Shown piece by piece: positions 30,518 to 38,432 of a stretch of DNA of 64,000 nucleotides. The DNA lies in contig NZ_JALRNF010000031.1 of the NCBI RefSeq assembly GCF_030272895.1, forward strand, positions 1-64,000, in the 5' to 3' direction. Each line of letters opens with the position of its first letter. The stretch's first letter is position 1. The translations under genes were made by a program, and so were the position numbers. The DNA comes from Pseudomonas sp. BGr12. GTDB taxonomy: Bacteria > Pseudomonadota > Gammaproteobacteria > Pseudomonadales > Pseudomonadaceae. Below the pieces are notes generated by a model. It made no database searches and had not been told where the DNA came from. It saw only the letters and a program-made list of their open reading frames with translations.

Positions 30518-32484
30518 TCTACTTCCTCCTCACCTTCCTCTGCGGAATTTTCCGGGGAGGTCGATTTTATTTTCATTACTAGGTCACGGTTCAAATCTGC
30601 CGATCGAAAAATAATCTTGAATTCTGGGGTTTTAGCTACAACTACTAAACTCCCTGCGCTGCCGTGCTCGATCGTAACGTTTTCAGCTGTTACTTGAAAT
30701 TTGCTGTTTTTGTCAATGCCTTTTTGGGCCGCTTGAAATAAATCGAAATCATATTTCGAGTGAGCTTTGAATGGGTTGCGGCCATACAGGTCGTAGGCGG
30801 CATGAATTTCGAATCTATAGCCATCTGGGTTAACAAAACCGTCGGGGTTGCCGGTCAAGTGTACTTCATCTTCAGTTTTTCTAAGGCTCCAAGATCTAGG
30901 TTTCGGAGCTGGTATATTGTGCTCCTCTTGAGATGACTCCTTCTTATTTTCTTTTTTCCGATTGCTTGATCGTTCACTGGCTTCTGGCTGTAGTGAGCCT
31001 TCATCCGAGGGTAAAGGAAGTAGTTCAGCTAACAGGCTGTGATCTGGCGTACCATTTTCGATTGAGAGTTTTTCCAGTAGCCTGTGTGCGCTCTCGCGGA
31101 CAAAAGGAATCAGTTTGTTAGATGATTTATAGTTTTGCTCTCTGAATTTGTCGCGAGATGCTTTCCAGTCCGTGTGAGCTGGGCACTCTGAACGTCTGAG
31201 CGCATCGGCAATTGCATTTCTCGATACATGTATTAGCGAGGATGTCTCTGGTGTTTTCCTTCGGGTTGGCTGATTAGGAATGATCAACCCATCTCGGACG
31301 TACACAGGGTAGTGTCGCCCAGACTTTTTCATTATTAGGACGTCAAATGTGGCATTGGAAGAGCTATTCTGGGATCGCGAGATCGTCATTGGTACTTTGA
31401 AATGCACTATTCGACCATGGTCCAATGCAGACTCTATGTCTTGGGGAAGGAGATTGGTCTTATAGCTTGCCCAGTCATAGTCCATTTGCTCCGAGCCAGA
31501 TTCATGAGTAACGGTCACCTCCAGTGGCGTTGTCTCATTCAGGCGTAACAGGTTGCAAGCAAGCTGAATAGAGTCTTGAAATTGTTCATCTCCAGGTGCC
31601 GATTGTTTAAGTGCCTCATAGCTGCTTGAGTCAAAGCGGACAAAGTTGTCGTTGTCGTTATCTCGCAGCTCGACTACTAAGTCACCCTCGAGGATTGGGA
31701 TGAAGTACTCTCGAGCAATGACGGCTGCTAAGCGATCAATTGTCAAGTATTTTTCATATACCCAAGGAATCACTACGCCTAAGCCAGGCTCATTCTCTCG
31801 GGTAAGTCTGAAGTCCTTTTTCAAGCGATTGGTAACGGAGTCGCTGGTAAATGGGGTTTGTAGTTCCCCTTCATGACGGCTAAACCATCCATCAGGAGTG
31901 TATCGAGTCCCATTTACTTCGTGGTGGCGCAGAATGGACTGACCCATGAGATGCAGCCCAGGTTCAGATGCGCGGCGAGTAACAGCAAAAAAAGAGCGAA
32001 TACGGCTCGAGCGTGGAATTACTATTTTCCCGACGCCCCAGCTCCCACGATCCCCGTCTTTCTTGTTGGATACACCCTCAGCCCTGAAGAAATGATAGAA
32101 GTTCCCCCCGGTCTCGGGAGACGCTGAGTCAATTTCTCCCTCCAGCCCCTTGGTACCGAAATCTTCTATGGCAAGGTATGCGCAATCTTCCGCTTCCCAA
32201 TTTGGCAAGCTAGATAGGCGGATCTCTTTTGCCGAAAAGTGGGCCTGTACGTCTTTACAGAACCAGAAGCTGGTTTCCTGAGCCGCAAGTTTACCCAATG
32301 AAAGGACTACCCTGACCGGAGCTTTACCTAGGCGAGCATCTAAAGAGTTTTGGATTGTCTCGCGAATTAGCGCATGTTCAATCCCCTCGATGGATTGGTC
32401 TTGGAAAAACTCATCTTGCATGGGGTCTCGCGCTTTAGCTCCTAACGGTTGCTTTAGGAAGCTCCACTTCGGCTGCTCGGTCAT
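30514..32484 (-). CDS. MutL/MORC-like GHKL ATPase
   Basis: 656 residues. The N-terminus is a GHKL ATPase: motif I RETIQNSLDAR with Glu42, Asn46 and Asp49; motif II EDFGTKG with Asp108, Gly110 and Gly113; motif III GSWGVGK at 147-153. A transducer-like middle domain follows. A charged Ser/Lys/Glu-rich linker (about 500-545) separates it from a C-terminal domain of unknown type. Prokaryotic MutL/MORC-like ATPases of this kind are known from restriction-modification neighbourhoods (Iyer, Abhiman and Aravind, recalled). No endonuclease motif is visible in the protein itself. It is the core of the island's four-gene operon. Confidence 0.85.
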   Translation of the reverse strand: MTEQPKWSFLKQPLGAKARDPMQDEFFQDQSIEGIEHALIRETIQNSLDARLGKAPVRVVLSLGKLAAQETSFWFCKDVQAHFSAKEIRLSSLPNWEAEDCAYLAIEDFGTKGLEGEIDSASPETGGNFYHFFRAEGVSNKKDGDRGSWGVGKIVIPRSSRIRSFFAVTRRASEPGLHLMGQSILRHHEVNGTRYTPDGWFSRHEGELQTPFTSDSVTNRLKKDFRLTRENEPGLGVVIPWVYEKYLTIDRLAAVIAREYFIPILEGDLVVELRDNDNDNFVRFDSSSYEALKQSAPGDEQFQDSIQLACNLLRLNETTPLEVTVTHESGSEQMDYDWASYKTNLLPQDIESALDHGRIVHFKVPMTISRSQNSSSNATFDVLIMKKSGRHYPVYVRDGLIIPNQPTRRKTPETSSLIHVSRNAIADALRRSECPAHTDWKASRDKFREQNYKSSNKLIPFVRESAHRLLEKLSIENGTPDHSLLAELLPLPSDEGSLQPEASERSSNRKKENKKESSQEEHNIPAPKPRSWSLRKTEDEVHLTGNPDGFVNPDGYRFEIHAAYDLYGRNPFKAHSKYDFDLFQAAQKGIDKNSKFQVTAENVTIEHGSAGSLVVVAKTPEFKIIFRSADLNRDLVMKIKSTSPENSAEEGEEEVE

Positions 32485-32524
32485 CCTGAACCTCTCAAAA
32501 GGAAAATTAAAATCGAAAAATCTC

Positions 32525-32746
32525 TTACAGTTTAAAGTCGCCGGACGACGCGCCTTCTGCTTCGGAAAAGCGAGACTTAGCTTGGTCCAGTTCTTTCTGC
32601 AGAGCCTTAAAAATTTTCTTCACATCCTCCTCTGTGAAGCTGTAGGCGTTTCGATTGGAAAGGTTTCCGATCAGCCGTATGTCATTCAGGGCTCTGTTTG
32701 CTCTCTGCTCGGCAAGGCGTACGAATTTTTCGCGCTTTTCTTCCAT
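32525..32746 (-). CDS. Small helical protein, first gene of the GHKL-ATPase operon
   Basis: 73 residues, predicted nearly all helical (EQRANRALNDIRLIGNLSN, then TEEDVKKIFKALQKELDQAK). No helix-turn-helix pattern is clear. A weak ribosome-binding site (GAGA) lies 8 nt before the ATG, and the ATPase gene follows after 40 bp. Small proteins of this look often lead defence operons, but that is only an impression. It could be the factor that acts on the repeats in the promoter. Confidence 0.7.
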   Translation of the reverse strand: MEEKREKFVRLAEQRANRALNDIRLIGNLSNRNAYSFTEEDVKKIFKALQKELDQAKSRFSEAEGASSGDFKL

Positions 32747-32777
32747 TTTTTTTCTCTAACGTTTCGTGGTTTTCGCA

Positions 32778-32818
32778 AATATTTAGTAAATATTTAGCCA
32801 ATATTTGAAGAATGTCAA
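32778..32818 (-). promoter_or_regulatory. Operon promoter with three 11-bp-spaced AT iterons
   Basis: On the minus strand a perfect TTGACA (32818-32813) is followed after 17 bp by AAATAT as -10 box. Three copies of AATATTT begin at 32778, 32789 and 32800, exactly 11 bp (one helical turn) apart, and cover the spacer, the -10 box and the start region. A protein bound to them would block the promoter. Confidence 0.6.
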
Positions 32819-32819
32819 T

Positions 32820-33224
32820 GGGGTTGTGATGGCTTTTTGCTTTCCTCGGCTTGGTAGGGCTGCACGTGGGGGGGGCGCGGAATCTTGCGGCCTTTGGAGG
32901 GCATTGGGTGAGGGGTTGCGTTGCGCGGCTTGCGCTCGGTGACCGGCAATTCGTCGGTTTTCATCCCTCAGCCCATTAGGGTAAGGATGCGCAGGCAAGG
33001 GCGACTAGATGCTAAGCTTGCGCTTGGCTCTGCAGGCTCAATTTGTAGGTATAGGTTGACAGGGGGACAAAACGCGACCGAACTTTCTCGATGCGGTCAA
33101 TGATTTCACCGAGGATTGGCACCGGATGAGCGTATCGTTCTGCTTGAGGAGGTAAGGGCTGTCAGTAATAATTGTAGGTGGGGTGGCTCACATTGATTGG
33201 CGCTATCATTCGATGAGCTGGGGG
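32820..33224. other. Noncoding stretch between the ATPase operon and vsr
   Basis: About 400 bp without a convincing gene. The first part (32850-33000) is GC-rich like the host chromosome; the rest is mixed. No repeat, tRNA or IS end was seen. It may be a scar from island assembly. Confidence 0.5.
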
Positions 33225-33686
33225 CTAAGGATCTTCTTCCGGTGCATCCAAGTTCGGCCATGAGACAAATTTTTGATTACAATCCCCCAACGTTTCCAGT
33301 AGCCAACCCAGATCCGTTTTCGGAGAGCATATCCCGCATTCCCATAGCTCGAAGACACGCCATCCTTGATGCTGTAGCTCTTGTCGATTTTTTAGGTCTC
33401 GCGCGACATTTTGAGCGAATTTGTTCTTCCAAAAATCCTCTCGGGTCTTAGGTGTGGTTGCAAACCTGCAGCCCGGATGACGGTGCCAGAAGCAGCCATG
33501 AACGAAGATACAGACGCGGTGGCGGGCTAGCACCACATCGGGTTTGCCTGGGAGATTTTTTTGGTGCAAGCGATATCTGAAGCCATGGCGATGCAGAAAC
33601 CGTCGGACCTTCATTTCCGGGTTAGTATTGCTGCCGCGAATACTGGCCATCATGCGAGACCTGATTTCTTTACTGACTATGTCCAT
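33225..33686 (-). CDS. vsr: Very short patch repair endonuclease (Vsr)
   Basis: 153 residues. The opening DIVSKEIRSRMMASIRGSNT is typical. Asp50 in LPGKPDVVL is the catalytic Asp, and FVHGCFWHRHPGC has the active-site His and zinc-binding residues; GWRVFELWECG ends the fold. Vsr nicks 5-prime of the T in T-G mismatches that arise when 5-methylcytosine deaminates, so it protects the methyltransferase's sites. Its ATG (33686) overlaps the start of the divergent methyltransferase gene. Confidence 0.93.
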   Translation of the reverse strand: MDIVSKEIRSRMMASIRGSNTNPEMKVRRFLHRHGFRYRLHQKNLPGKPDVVLARHRVCIFVHGCFWHRHPGCRFATTPKTREDFWKNKFAQNVARDLKNRQELQHQGWRVFELWECGICSPKTDLGWLLETLGDCNQKFVSWPNLDAPEEDP

Positions 33687-35370
33687 GACTGAACCCCAGA
33701 TGAATTTGCCCCTTGGGCAAGACAAAGCTTTTGAAAGCGATGTGATGCTTTCTAAGCCTATCCAGATTGTCGATCTTTTCGCAGGCCCTGGGGGGCTTGG
33801 TGAAGGCTTTGCCTCCTCGGGGAAAGGAACTCGGTACGAAATCGTGGTTTCTGCTGAGATGGATCCCGTGGCTAGAGAGACTCTGCGGCTGAGAGCGTTT
33901 TACAGGCTTCTCAAGCTGAAAAAACCGGAGCGCCTAGTGGATTACTATGCTTTCTGCAACGGCCAGGCTGAAACTCCTTATACGGAAGGAAGCAAAGCAC
34001 AATGGCATGAAGCCGATGCAGAGGCTCGTTGCATAACGCTGGGGTCTGAAAAGGGTGACGCAGAGCTGGATGAAATTCTCGATCAGAGGCTTGATCGCAC
34101 GCGGCCTTGGGTGCTCATCGGCGGGCCGCCGTGCCAGGCATACTCGATTGTCGGCCGGGCACGCAACCAAGCCAAGGCAGATTACAGCCCAGAGAATGAC
34201 CATCGCCATTTTCTCTACAAGGAGTATCTCAGGATCATCAAAGAGAGAAAGCCAACCGTTTTCGTAATGGAAAACGTCAAGGGCATTCTTTCTTCGAAGG
34301 TGGGTGGCGAAAGCATTTTCTCCCAGATACTCCAAGATCTTACGGACCCTAACAAGGCGCTCGGCGACCCTGAGCCTGGCATCAAGTATCGCGTCTGCTC
34401 CTTGGTTACCGGGCAGTCCTACGGTCCGGGGGAGGACGTCGATGAGGTTGATCCTCGGGGCTTCATCATCAAGGCAGAGGATCATGGTATCCCTCAAGCT
34501 CGGCATCGAGTGATTCTGCTCGGTATCGCCCTGGACGAAGAAGGGAACATTCCTGAGCATGGCTGGATCCCACTGATTCAGGATCAGGTGAGTGTGAAAC
34601 AGGTCTTGGAAGAGCTTCCCAAGCTGAGAAGTCGTTTGACCAAGCAAGCTGATGGAAATGAAGCCTGGTACACGGAGGTGGCCAATCAGCTCGACGACTT
34701 GAGGGCTGAGGTCGATAGCCGAACCGAGCCCAAGCTTGCATTCGAGATGGACATAATTCGCAGCGGTTTGTTGTCGGCGCCCGTTGATGTAGGTGCTCTC
34801 CGTGTACCTCGTCGAAAGGGTGACGGTTGCACTGGTGATGTGGCCCTCGACAGGTGGTACCGCGATGACAGTCTTGAATACTGGTTGAACCATGATGCGC
34901 GCGGCCATATGCCATCAGACTTGCGTAGGTACATGTTCGCAAGCGTCTACGCCAGAGCCTACAAGACATCGCCAAAAGGGCATCAGCAATTCACGCTCTC
35001 AGGGCTTGCGCCAGCGCACAAGAACTGGGAAAGCGGTAAGTTCAGTGACCGATTCAGGGTTCAATTGGAACACCTGCCGGCTACGACGATTACCAGCCAC
35101 ATTTCCAAGGACGGGCACTACTTTATTCACTATGACCCAAAGCAGTGCCGTAGTCTGACTGTTCGTGAAGCTGCTCGGCTTCAGACGTTCCCGGACAACT
35201 ATTTCTTCCAGGGAAACAGGACTCAGCAATTTCACCAGGTAGGTAACGCAGTTCCACCACTGTTGGCACACAAGATTGCTTCGGTGGTACATGCTGTGAT
35301 TTGCGAAAAGACCTTGGGTGCTGAAGGCTATCAACGTGCAGAAGTCGAGGCTGAGAGGGCTCTTGGCTGA
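33679..35370 (+). CDS. DNA cytosine-5 methyltransferase
   Basis: 563 residues from ATG 33679. Motif I is DLFAGPGGLGEGF (32-44), motif IV GGPPCQAYS with the nucleophile Cys152, motif VI VFVMENVKG, motif VIII QARHRVILLG, motif X FHQVGNAVPP. The region between VIII and X, which reads the target, is long (about 230 residues). Recognition site unknown. Other possible starts are ATG 33685 and 33700; none has a good ribosome-binding site, so the mRNA may be leaderless. It is paired with vsr, as dcm is. No cognate type II endonuclease gene lies nearby. Confidence 0.93.
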   Translation: MSMTEPQMNLPLGQDKAFESDVMLSKPIQIVDLFAGPGGLGEGFASSGKGTRYEIVVSAEMDPVARETLRLRAFYRLLKLKKPERLVDYYAFCNGQAETPYTEGSKAQWHEADAEARCITLGSEKGDAELDEILDQRLDRTRPWVLIGGPPCQAYSIVGRARNQAKADYSPENDHRHFLYKEYLRIIKERKPTVFVMENVKGILSSKVGGESIFSQILQDLTDPNKALGDPEPGIKYRVCSLVTGQSYGPGEDVDEVDPRGFIIKAEDHGIPQARHRVILLGIALDEEGNIPEHGWIPLIQDQVSVKQVLEELPKLRSRLTKQADGNEAWYTEVANQLDDLRAEVDSRTEPKLAFEMDIIRSGLLSAPVDVGALRVPRRKGDGCTGDVALDRWYRDDSLEYWLNHDARGHMPSDLRRYMFASVYARAYKTSPKGHQQFTLSGLAPAHKNWESGKFSDRFRVQLEHLPATTITSHISKDGHYFIHYDPKQCRSLTVREAARLQTFPDNYFFQGNRTQQFHQVGNAVPPLLAHKIASVVHAVICEKTLGAEGYQRAEVEAERALG

Positions 35371-35871
35371 TCGTTGGCTCGTTGAGTCGCCCCAGTAGTG
35401 GTGCACTCGCTTGGTTCGTACCTGCTGCAGATCTGCATGAGCTGTGGCAGGAAGATCTTGGTCCTTGCGAGTGTAACGTCCATACTCTGATACCAGTGAG
35501 CATTTCCAGGCAGTACGCCAATACTGCAAGATTTGGTTCAATTGAGCTTGAACCCTGTCGCACTAATTGGTGAGGCCTTCAGAATTTCCTGATTTCTTGT
35601 AGTCCATTTCCCAATCATACTTTTGCCGCCTTCAAGTCGTTGCAGCGCTCCCGGCAGCCCTCTAGTCTCGCCTCGTCGTTGCCATTCAACGACCGGCTTT
35701 GACAGGCCGTCCCAGATCTCTAGTACACGTGCACGCTTCATGGCGGCTGTACGTGGGGCACCTCGTGTGCGCCGAGTTTCTAGAGTCCTCGGTCTGTCAA
35801 CCCGCGTACAGCTGCCACCTACTTGTTTGACAGCAGGTCTGTAGCAGCCTCACTGACTCTAGAGGTTTACC
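35371..35871. other. Island right border region, no firm gene
   Basis: About 500 bp without a well-supported gene. One minus-strand frame is described separately. Near 35742-35753 and 35805-35816 lies an imperfect inverted repeat, GGCGGCTGTACG against CGTACAGCTGCC. The sequence becomes GC-rich towards 35870, so the island probably ends within this stretch. No copy of the tRNA-Pro 3-prime end was found. Confidence 0.5.
35538..35741 (-). CDS. Doubtful small ORF at the island border
   Basis: 67 residues, basic N-terminus (MKRARVLEIWDGLSKPVVEW). Not recognised, and no good ribosome-binding site is seen. It could be a gene relic or a real small protein. I list it because it is the only sensible frame in this gap. 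Confidence 0.3.
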   Translation of the reverse strand: MKRARVLEIWDGLSKPVVEWQRRGETRGLPGALQRLEGGKSMIGKWTTRNQEILKASPISATGFKLN

Positions 35872-36099
35872 ATGCTAAAGATCGTCCCCGACCCACCACA
35901 TCACCCCAACCATTCCCTCGAAGACATCCTCGTCCAGACCACCGAACACCTGACCTGTGCCCTGAGCATCGTTCAACAGATCGTCCTGCTCCATCCCAGC
36001 CCCCCAGTCCGCCCCCTGACCCTGGCGACCCTGCACGAAATTGAACACGCCAGCACGCTGGTCGAAGTGGCCTTGAGCAACGTTCAGGCGCAGCACTGA
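35872..36099 (+). CDS. Small Pseudomonas-type hypothetical protein
   Basis: 75 residues starting MLKIVPDPPHH. Short proteins with this opening precede DUF3077/DUF6124-type genes in many Pseudomonas genomes, as here. Function unknown. GC content is back to host level. Confidence 0.7.
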   Translation: MLKIVPDPPHHPNHSLEDILVQTTEHLTCALSIVQQIVLLHPSPPVRPLTLATLHEIEHASTLVEVALSNVQAQH

Positions 36100-36120
36100 A
36101 TCGCCAATGAGCAGGAAAAC

Positions 36121-36153
36121 CCGCGTTGCTGACGAAACCGCTCAGCAACGCGG
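36121..36153. repeat. 12-bp stem hairpin between the two small DUF genes
   Basis: CCGCGTTGCTGA pairs perfectly with TCAGCAACGCGG around a 9-nt loop. No T tract; it may set the ratio of the two genes or stabilise mRNA. Confidence 0.6.
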
Positions 36154-36183
36154 GATAGCCATGCACGCAGGGGAGATTTGTCC

Positions 36184-36480
36184 ATGAATGAGGATTCAAA
36201 CAAAACCAGCACCCCCACCCCCAAAACAACAGGCATCGGCACCTTCGGTGAAGGCGAACACGGACACTCCACCCACCGCCTGTTCCGCGTCGAACCCGGC
36301 CACAATGCGGCATTCGCCCTGGAACAATCAGCACTGCTGATGAGCTGCGTTCACCGCCTGACCCTACAGGCCGGAATCGAGCACGACGGCGCACTCATCT
36401 GGGCAGCGCATTACCTCAGTGGCATGGCCAAGGCCCTGGTGGATGATGTTTCACACACCATGCCCGATCAGCCGCAATAA
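36184..36480 (+). CDS. DUF3077-type protein
   Basis: 98 residues from ATG 36184, with GGGAG 8 nt upstream. The stretch LFRVEPGHNAAFALEQSALL followed by a helical C-terminus fits the DUF3077 group of Pseudomonas. Function unknown. It probably forms an operon with the preceding small gene. Confidence 0.75.
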   Translation: MNEDSNKTSTPTPKTTGIGTFGEGEHGHSTHRLFRVEPGHNAAFALEQSALLMSCVHRLTLQAGIEHDGALIWAAHYLSGMAKALVDDVSHTMPDQPQ

Positions 36481-36584
36481 CCCCCTGAGGGGCGATAGGC
36501 AAGGCACCCTTGCGCAAGCAGCCATCAATTAGCCATTATCACCGTAACACCTTAATTTCCCGGATCATTTCGAAAGGATCTCCC

Positions 36585-37430
36585 ATGCCAACTGCCAACC
36601 AGACCATCGCCGACGCGGTGGCCAGCGCCCAGTCCATTCTCGCTAAATGGATACCGCCCGAGGGCATCAGCTCCGATCAGGCGCTGAATGAGCTGATGGG
36701 TGTACTGGACAATCGCAGGCTGGTGGCCGCTCAGCGGGTCCAGGCCGGGCCGTATAACAAGGGGGTCGACCCGAAGCAGCTGGACAAGCGTTTCAAGGTC
36801 ACTTTCGATTTGCTGTACAAGTACGGTGTGCTGGTGGACCCGGAATCCTTGGACGACGAGGTGGTCGAGCGTCTGTATCCGCGCGTCAATTATCCGCGGC
36901 TGGCCTCCGGCAGTACCTTGCTTGACTGGAGCGATGCGGTATTGGGGGAGGGGCAGCAGGTTCGCTTCTATCTGCCCCAGTCGCCCAGACGCAATACCCA
37001 TCTGGCCACGGTGCGATTCCTCAGCGGTGAGGCGAGAAGTTTTATCGGTGAGTTGATTCAAGCGGTTGAGATCGAAGGGGAGCCGGGGGAGGCCTCTACC
37101 AAGTCAGCCTTCGATGCGCAGGACGAGGACTACGCTCCGGATCTGTCCGATCATGAACAGCCAGACTTTGCCTTGAACGAGGAAGCCGAGGCCATTACGG
37201 CAGGTGGGCAGCGTGGGCTCAATACCCTTCATTCGCTGCTGGAGGTCGGTGAGGAGAACGAGCGTTGGTCACCCGCGGTGCTTGCGAGCATTGAAAAGCT
37301 GCTGGAGCAGCACGATGGCGACGAGGAAATCGACACGCTGGAGGCGATGACCCAACTGGTGGACCGCGTCGACCTGATGGTACGCAAGGCGCGCGAGGTG
37401 CTGGACAGGCACCGGGCGCAGCCGGCGTGA
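36585..37430 (+). CDS. Unrecognised protein, first of a two-gene unit
   Basis: 281 residues, acidic, soluble. AAAGGA lies 7 nt upstream of ATG 36585. Helical start, a middle domain with LYPRVNYPRLASGSTLLDW, an acidic linker (about 185-215, QDEDYAPDLSDHEQPDFAL) and a helical C-terminus. I do not recognise it. It is followed after 77 bp by another unknown acidic protein, and the two probably act together. Confidence 0.7.
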   Translation: MPTANQTIADAVASAQSILAKWIPPEGISSDQALNELMGVLDNRRLVAAQRVQAGPYNKGVDPKQLDKRFKVTFDLLYKYGVLVDPESLDDEVVERLYPRVNYPRLASGSTLLDWSDAVLGEGQQVRFYLPQSPRRNTHLATVRFLSGEARSFIGELIQAVEIEGEPGEASTKSAFDAQDEDYAPDLSDHEQPDFALNEEAEAITAGGQRGLNTLHSLLEVGEENERWSPAVLASIEKLLEQHDGDEEIDTLEAMTQLVDRVDLMVRKAREVLDRHRAQPA

Positions 37431-37507
37431 CGGTAGGTGAGTATTCAGGACAAAACGCTCCAGGCGGGTAGTCGCCCGCCTGCGAATCTGCTCAAGGAAT
37501 GGATGTA

Positions 37508-38221
37508 ATGATCAAGAAATCGGTAACCGAGCTTCAGTTCGTCAGCAGCAGGTCGCCCCTGCCTACCGTCGAAATCGATTCGCAAAGCATGGAGGACGCG
37601 GGTTTCAGCATCACGCGCACGGTGATGGAGGTGCTGTCCCGGTTGGCAGCAGAGGACGCATCGCTGCGGGCCACGCTGTTCATGTATGGAACAGTCAGCG
37701 TCAATTTCCGCGACCCGTGCTGGTGCGAGTTCCTGCTAGTGGCCGGGCCGAAGAAGGTGCTGACGGCCCTTGGCGCTGCCTTCGAGCGTTTGCCGGGGGT
37801 GAGGTCGCGATTCAGCGATTACGTGCCAGCCTCGGAAGCGGTGCGCACCTTCCATGTCGAGGATGGCATGGTGTGGGAAAAGGAGGATGGCAGTACCTGG
37901 TATTCCCATAGGCAGCAGGAGGTAGCTGACAGCGAGATCGATACGGACGACGAGGTGGAGGACGAGGATTTCGAGGAGGAAGAGGAGTGGGAGGACGAGG
38001 AGCCTGAGGACCAGGAAGCGGACGAGGTCGTGGTCACCAGCAAGAAGGCCGCCCGTTATCGTGCGGCGCGCTCTGACGCCAAGGTCAGCAGTATTCGTGC
38101 GCGCATTGAGGAAGTCTTTGGGCTGCCGGAGGGGTCGGTTGCGTTGTGCGGGCCGGACGGTCGTCCGCTGCGGGGCAATGCGTTTATCAGGACGCTGCGT
38201 AAACGCTGGGAAGAGGCCTGA
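37508..38221 (+). CDS. Unrecognised protein with a very acidic linker
   Basis: 237 residues from ATG 37508, which has AAGGA 9 nt upstream (an ATG at 37499 is too close to it). An N-terminal globular domain of about 135 residues is followed by a run of mostly Glu/Asp (about residues 140-175, DEVEDEDFEEEEEWEDEEPE) and a C-terminal basic segment (KKAARYRAARSDAKVSSIRA) that ends in a small domain. No family recognised. Confidence 0.7.
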   Translation: MIKKSVTELQFVSSRSPLPTVEIDSQSMEDAGFSITRTVMEVLSRLAAEDASLRATLFMYGTVSVNFRDPCWCEFLLVAGPKKVLTALGAAFERLPGVRSRFSDYVPASEAVRTFHVEDGMVWEKEDGSTWYSHRQQEVADSEIDTDDEVEDEDFEEEEEWEDEEPEDQEADEVVVTSKKAARYRAARSDAKVSSIRARIEEVFGLPEGSVALCGPDGRPLRGNAFIRTLRKRWEEA

Positions 38222-38359
38222 GCACGCTTGACCGGCAAACAGTTCAAGGGCCGCATCACCTGTTCATTTTCAGACAGTTGATCAACAGCCTGTAGTGATG
38301 CGTGCACTTGATACTGTTTTCAAATTTTGTAAGTCATTGAAATAAAACAACTAATCCGT

Positions 38360-38374
38360 TGGCACGGTTCCTGA
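38360..38374 (+). promoter_or_regulatory. Candidate sigma-54 promoter of the monooxygenase operon
   Basis: TGGCACG is a perfect -24 element. The -12 element reads CTGA instead of TTGC, so GC becomes GA. It lies 58 bp before the start codon, in a region where the opposing sulfur operon encodes a sigma-54 activator. Confidence 0.5.
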
Positions 38375-38432
38375 AATAGAGCTCTTAAACGCGCCCCCCA
38401 CAGCGCGAAGCCTATCGATCAGGAGTCCCCCC

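Noticed and set aside
32783..32998. Small minus-strand frame in the gap before vsr
   Set aside because: Pro/Arg-rich translation, overlaps the operon promoter, no ribosome-binding site.
33934..34908. Minus-strand frame opposite the methyltransferase
   Set aside because: Methyltransferase motifs are intact on the plus strand; this frame has no recognisable content.
35878..35900. Sequence GTCCCCGACCCACCA resembling the tRNA-Pro 3-prime end (possible att copy)
   Set aside because: Only a short imperfect match inside a coding region; too weak to call an attachment site.
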